Positions 6,680 through 9,247 of a stretch of DNA of 9,247 nt are shown here, piece by piece (position 1 is the first letter of the stretch; the number at the start of each line of letters is the position of its first letter). The position numbers and the translations under genes were made by a program. The notes under the pieces are model-generated. The model saw only the letters and a list, made by a program, of their open reading frames with translations, had not been told where the DNA came from and made no database searches. Source of the stretch: CAYXDO01 sp964463485. GTDB lineage: Bacteria > Myxococcota > Kuafuiibacteriia > Kuafuiibacteriales > Kuafuiibacteriaceae. Location: assembly GCA_964463485.1 (NCBI GenBank), contig CAYXDO010000259.1, positions 1 through 9,247 on the forward strand. Direction: 5' to 3'.

Positions 6680-7441
6680 GTGTTTCTGCGACGGCCGATC
6701 CTGAGAAAAGCTCTTCTGATGGGAGCGCTCTCGTCTGGGGTCGGGTGCAGTACGGCTGCGGAGCGCGCAGATCGTTTGTACGCCCAGAATCAATATCGTG
6801 CGGCGGCCAAGGCGTACGAGGCGCTTGCGGAGGATCCTTCGCAGACCCTTCGCTCACTTGAACATCTCGCGGCGATCCAGGGCTATCATCTCTCCGATCC
6901 CAGCGCGGCGAAGACGACCTACTTGCGAGCGAGCTCGCTCGCGAAGACCCCTTCGGAGAGCCTTCGCTTCGCCAGAGCCGCGGCGCGCGTGTCCGTGGAC
7001 CTTCTCGACGACCACGCCGGGTCGGTAGCGATCTTCGAGAAGTTGGTGGAGCGCTTTCCGACGTTCGCGGAGGCTCACTTGGAGCTCGGCCGCGCCGCGC
7101 TCGCGGCGGGCCGGCTGGAGACCGCCGAGGAGGCGCTCCGATTTGCGACATCGAGAAAATCGCTAGAGCCAGAAGCGCTCGAGGCCTTGGCGTCCATGTT
7201 CGTGGTGCAAGGCAGACTGCGCGAGGCGACGGACGTCTTGGCCGAGCTGACCGATCACTCGTTGGACGACGGGCGTCGCGCAGACGCCCACGTGCTGGCG
7301 GCGCATTGCCACGAGGCGCTCGGCGAGCTTGGTCTCGCGGACGAGCAATACGCGCGCGCGGGCGCTCGGGGGTCCAAGGACCGCGAGCGACTGAGCCGGC
7401 TGCGTTCGCGTCCGGAGGGCGCGACCTCCGCCCGGCCGTGA
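6680..7441 (+). CDS. TPR-repeat protein, probable lipoprotein
   Basis: This 253-residue protein has an N-terminal export signal: RRPILRK (4-10), then a hydrophobic stretch and GVGC ending at Cys23. Cys23 could be the lipidated residue, but Gly at -3 departs from the usual Leu, so lipidation is likely rather than certain. The mature part is all-helical with several degenerate tetratricopeptide units, at about 28-52, 104-127, 130-158, 164-190 and 199-228. The clearest is the HLELGRAALAAGRLETAEEA stretch (133-152). Such proteins usually scaffold envelope complexes; the partner is unknown. The GTG at 6680 is chosen because AAGGA (6667-6671) lies 8 nt upstream and because it supplies the basic signal region. 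An internal ATG at residue 14 would lose that region. Its stop overlaps the next gene's start, so the two are probably translated together. Confidence 0.82.
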   Translation: MFLRRPILRKALLMGALSSGVGCSTAAERADRLYAQNQYRAAAKAYEALAEDPSQTLRSLEHLAAIQGYHLSDPSAAKTTYLRASSLAKTPSESLRFARAAARVSVDLLDDHAGSVAIFEKLVERFPTFAEAHLELGRAALAAGRLETAEEALRFATSRKSLEPEALEALASMFVVQGRLREATDVLAELTDHSLDDGRRADAHVLAAHCHEALGELGLADEQYARAGARGSKDRERLSRLRSRPEGATSARP

Positions 7442-8508
7442 AGTGGGTTCTGGTCGCGGGCCTCGCGACCGCTTGCTCTGCGCCCCTGTCTGCGCTCGAC
7501 GCCACCGTCTTCGAACAAAGCGATGAGGCTGCGGTCGCTCGGGCCGTCGCGCACTGGCAGCTGCAGAACCCGGAGGCTCCGCCGCGCGGAGAGTCAGAGG
7601 TCAACTGGTCGCGCGCATCTTTCCTGGTGGGGCTCCTCGCCGCCGCCCGACTCACTCACGACCCTGAGCTCCTCGAAGCGGTCGAGCGTTACTCGAGCGA
7701 GGTCGAATATGCGCTCGGGCCGCGCCCGAGGCACGCGGATGATTTGGCGATCGCGCAGGTCTACGAGGAGCTCGCCTTCGACTTGCCCGCGGCGAAGGTC
7801 GAGCTCGGCGAAGCGGAGGCTGGCCTCTACGCCTGGGTGAACGACCCTCGCCCCGGCCGCGAAGAGTGGTGGTGGGCCGACGCGCTGTTCATGGGACCGC
7901 CCGGCCTCGCTTGGCTCGCCAAGCGCACGGGCGACTCGAGAGTCCGCGATCGGTTGCACGAGATGTATTTCGACGCCGTCGAGCACCTGTGGGACTCGGA
8001 CGCTCATTTGTTTTTTCGTGACGAGTCCTATTTCTCGGCGCGGACTCGCGATGGCCAGAAGCTGTTCTGGTCGCGAGGGAACGGATGGGTTCTGGCCGGA
8101 GCCACACGCACGCTGGAGCTGCTCGCGAAGGACGATCCGCGACGGCATGAGTACGAACGACTCGTTCGTGAACATGCGGAGGCTATCCTAGGGCTTCAGT
8201 CGGACGACGGCACCTGGCCACCGAGCCTGTTGAACCCGGCGGAGCCGAAGGGTCCGGAGGCGAGCGGGACAGCGCTGTTTTGCACAGGGCTGGCGCGGGG
8301 CGTTCGGCTCGGGGTGCTCGATCCGACTCGGTATCGGCCGGCGGTCGAAGCGGCCTGGGTTGGGCTGCTGAAGCTCGTTCGACCCGAGGGAGGGGTCGGG
8401 TACGTGCAGGGCGTCGGGGAGCGGCCTGAGGCGGCCCACGCGGAGAGCACTCACGAATTCGGGACCGGAGCGTTCTTGACGTGCGCCGAAGAGCTCTCGC
8501 GGCTGTGA
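7438..8508 (+). CDS. Exported glycoside hydrolase, GH105/GH88 type (unsaturated uronyl hydrolase-like)
   Basis: This 356-residue protein carries the hallmarks of the GH105/GH88 six-hairpin fold. Enzymes of these families remove the unsaturated uronic acid that polysaccharide lyases leave on oligosaccharides such as rhamnogalacturonan. RHADDLAIAQVYEEL (98-112) precedes WWWADALFMGPP (144-155), whose Asp148 is the likely catalytic acid by analogy with Bacillus YteR. LFWSRGNGW (209-217), ASGTALFCTGLARG (275-288) and EFGTGAFLTCAEEL (340-353) follow. The family's core length is complete. The N-terminus is a signal peptide with Cys13 as a possible lipidation site (LATAC), so it acts in the periplasm or envelope. 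The GTG at 7438 overlaps the upstream TGA as GTGA, and no well-spaced Shine-Dalgarno is present, implying coupled translation. A longer in-frame start at 7306 would lie inside the TPR gene and hide the signal peptide. The exact substrate is unknown. Confidence 0.87.
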   Translation: MKWVLVAGLATACSAPLSALDATVFEQSDEAAVARAVAHWQLQNPEAPPRGESEVNWSRASFLVGLLAAARLTHDPELLEAVERYSSEVEYALGPRPRHADDLAIAQVYEELAFDLPAAKVELGEAEAGLYAWVNDPRPGREEWWWADALFMGPPGLAWLAKRTGDSRVRDRLHEMYFDAVEHLWDSDAHLFFRDESYFSARTRDGQKLFWSRGNGWVLAGATRTLELLAKDDPRRHEYERLVREHAEAILGLQSDDGTWPPSLLNPAEPKGPEASGTALFCTGLARGVRLGVLDPTRYRPAVEAAWVGLLKLVRPEGGVGYVQGVGERPEAAHAESTHEFGTGAFLTCAEELSRL

Positions 8509-8540
8509 ACGACGTCGCGGTCCGGCTCCACAGCGCTGCC

Positions 8541-8579
8541 ACGCGATCCGCGTGCTCCACTGATTTCGGGGGCCAGTGG
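8541..8579. terminator. Two inverted repeats between convergent genes
   Basis: ACGCG-ATC-CGCGT (8541-8553) and CCACTG/CAGTGG (8557-8562 with 8574-8579, 11-nt loop) lie in the 81-bp gap between the GH105 stop and the predicted end of the minus-strand gene. The position suits a shared bidirectional terminator. Neither stem is followed by a T-run on either strand, so this is a positional inference. Confidence 0.3.
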
Positions 8580-8589
8580 CTGTTGGATA

Positions 8590-8705
8590 TCAGTCGGCAG
8601 GCAGGAACGGAGCGGCCAGATTCATGTTCGAACCGGCAACCGGAGCCGCCGGGACCTCGGGAGCTGCTGTAACGGCAGGCGCTTCGGCCAAATCGTCCTT
8701 GGCAA
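8590..8705 (-). other. Frameshifted C-terminal continuation of the right-edge gene
   Basis: Relative to the gene's main frame, the frame one base back stays open across this stretch. It encodes Lys-Asp-Asp-Leu-Ala-Glu, then an Ala/Pro/Val/Glu-rich tail, ending Ala-Pro-Phe-Leu-Pro-Ala-Asp with TGA at 8590-8592. The main frame here instead gives an implausible Arg/Leu/Pro/Gln run ending at 8622. Adding one G to GAGTTGCCAAG near 8701-8706 would join the two smoothly as Glu-Leu-Ala-Lys-Asp-Asp. This is either a true one-base deletion or a sequencing error. Confidence 0.6.
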
Positions 8706-9247
8706 CTCTTTGAGCGCTTCGCGGCGGGCGTCGAAGAGTCCGGTCTCAATCGGCTTTCCGGCTTTGTCGATCTCGAGGGCTCGAATCTTCTTGAGCGTCG
8801 TACCGAGCGCTTCCGCGGCCGCCACGACCTCCCCCGCCATCGCCTCGATCGTCGGGATATAAGCCTCGACCGCAACGAAGCATGTCTTGATGTCGGCTCG
8901 GGTCAACCGCTCTGTGAACGTCGCGCCCGCCGCGACCTCGCGCTCGTAGGACGCCGTGGTTACAACCAGCCCGTCCGGATAGAGCACGTCGATGACGGCC
9001 TTTCCGGCGGCTCGATCAGCTTCGGTCCGGCCATGGTCCGCCACGGCTTTTATCAGGTTGTAGAAGAGCTTATGAGCTCGATCATGCTCAGAATCATCTG
9101 TAGCCGCCTGGGCCTTGAGCGGGGCGAGGGGGCCGGAGATCGAACCCTGGAGCCCAGCCCGCAGCTCCTCCGCGCGAGACTCCAGATCCTCGACGATAGT
9201 CTCTTTCTCCCAAAGTTCGCGCACGATCTGGCAAGACTTTGGACGCG
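8622..9247 (-). CDS. Protein of unknown function, 5' end beyond the window, probably frameshifted
   Basis: I do not recognise this protein. The frame is open to the right edge. A GTG at 9224 could start a 200-residue product, but in-frame codons continue upstream (Arg-Pro-Lys-Ser-Cys-Gln-Ile) without a stop, so the true start probably lies outside. Counting from that GTG, residues 5-25 form a charged helix (EKETIVEDLESRAEELRAGL). Residues 45-80 and 110-150 also look helical, separated by LYPDGLVVTT (81-90). There is no signal peptide or membrane segment in the visible part. The last 27 residues as read (174-200) are rich in Arg, Leu, Pro and Gln, unlike the rest. A one-base correction near 8701-8706 replaces them with an Ala/Pro-rich tail ending at 8590. 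It converges on the GH105 gene. Confidence 0.6.
   Translation of the reverse strand, partial: RPKSCQIVRELWEKETIVEDLESRAEELRAGLQGSISGPLAPLKAQAATDDSEHDRAHKLFYNLIKAVADHGRTEADRAAGKAVIDVLYPDGLVVTTASYEREVAAGATFTERLTRADIKTCFVAVEAYIPTIEAMAGEVVAAAEALGTTLKKIRALEIDKAGKPIETGLFDARREALKELPRTIWPKRLPLQQLPRSRRLRLPVRT

Noticed and set aside
7306..7437. Longer N-terminus for the GH105 protein starting at 7306
   Set aside because: It would overlap the TPR gene by 136 nt and bury a clear signal peptide that begins exactly at the GTG overlapping the upstream stop.
6549..7655. Minus-strand open frame opposite the TPR and GH105 genes
   Set aside because: It is Arg/Pro/Ser-rich with no motif, and it spans the gene boundary, spacer and terminator-like region on the opposite strand; the plus-strand genes have clear signal peptides and family motifs.

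Overview
The window is high-GC bacterial DNA. It has GTG starts, GTGA stop/start overlaps, Pro/Ala/Glu-rich protein tails and two probable exported proteins. The flavour is that of a Gram-negative, large-genome organism such as a member of the Myxococcota. That placement is an inference from style, not from a diagnostic gene.

Layout: (1) 1-400 carries no secure gene. It opens with an 18-bp tandem repeat that runs off the left edge, and it holds two short hairpins. (2) 401-2386, minus strand, is a complete transketolase. (3) A 78-bp divergent spacer with two perfect inverted repeats leads to a small RimI-like GNAT acetyltransferase (2465-2929, plus). (4) 2972-5737, plus, is a complete DNA gyrase subunit A with a proline-rich N-terminal extension and an acidic, repeat-bearing C-terminal tail. 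(5) A 90-bp spacer contains a strong Shine-Dalgarno site driving an 8-codon mini-ORF. Its stop overlaps the GTG start of an unrecognised 253-residue protein (5828-6589). (6) After a palindrome followed by a T7 run come a TPR protein with a lipoprotein-like signal (6680-7441) and, overlapping it by 4 nt, an exported glycoside hydrolase of the GH105/GH88 type (7438-8508). (7) A minus-strand gene of unknown function enters from the right edge. Its C-terminus appears frameshifted near 8701-8706.

The genes form no single obvious pathway. Transketolase and gyrase are housekeeping. The TPR/GH105 pair is a clear co-translated unit that probably acts in the cell envelope or periplasm on a uronic-acid-containing glycan. 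The 5828 gene may be co-expressed with gyrA from its position, but the TPR/GH105 pair is probably separated from it by a terminator-like structure. I found no CRISPR array, insertion sequence, tRNA, rRNA or phage module. I see no convincing new multi-gene system. The most unusual items are the frameshifted right-edge gene, the mini-ORF leader at 5796-5831, the palindrome/T-tract at 6605-6649, and the undecided repeat at the left edge.
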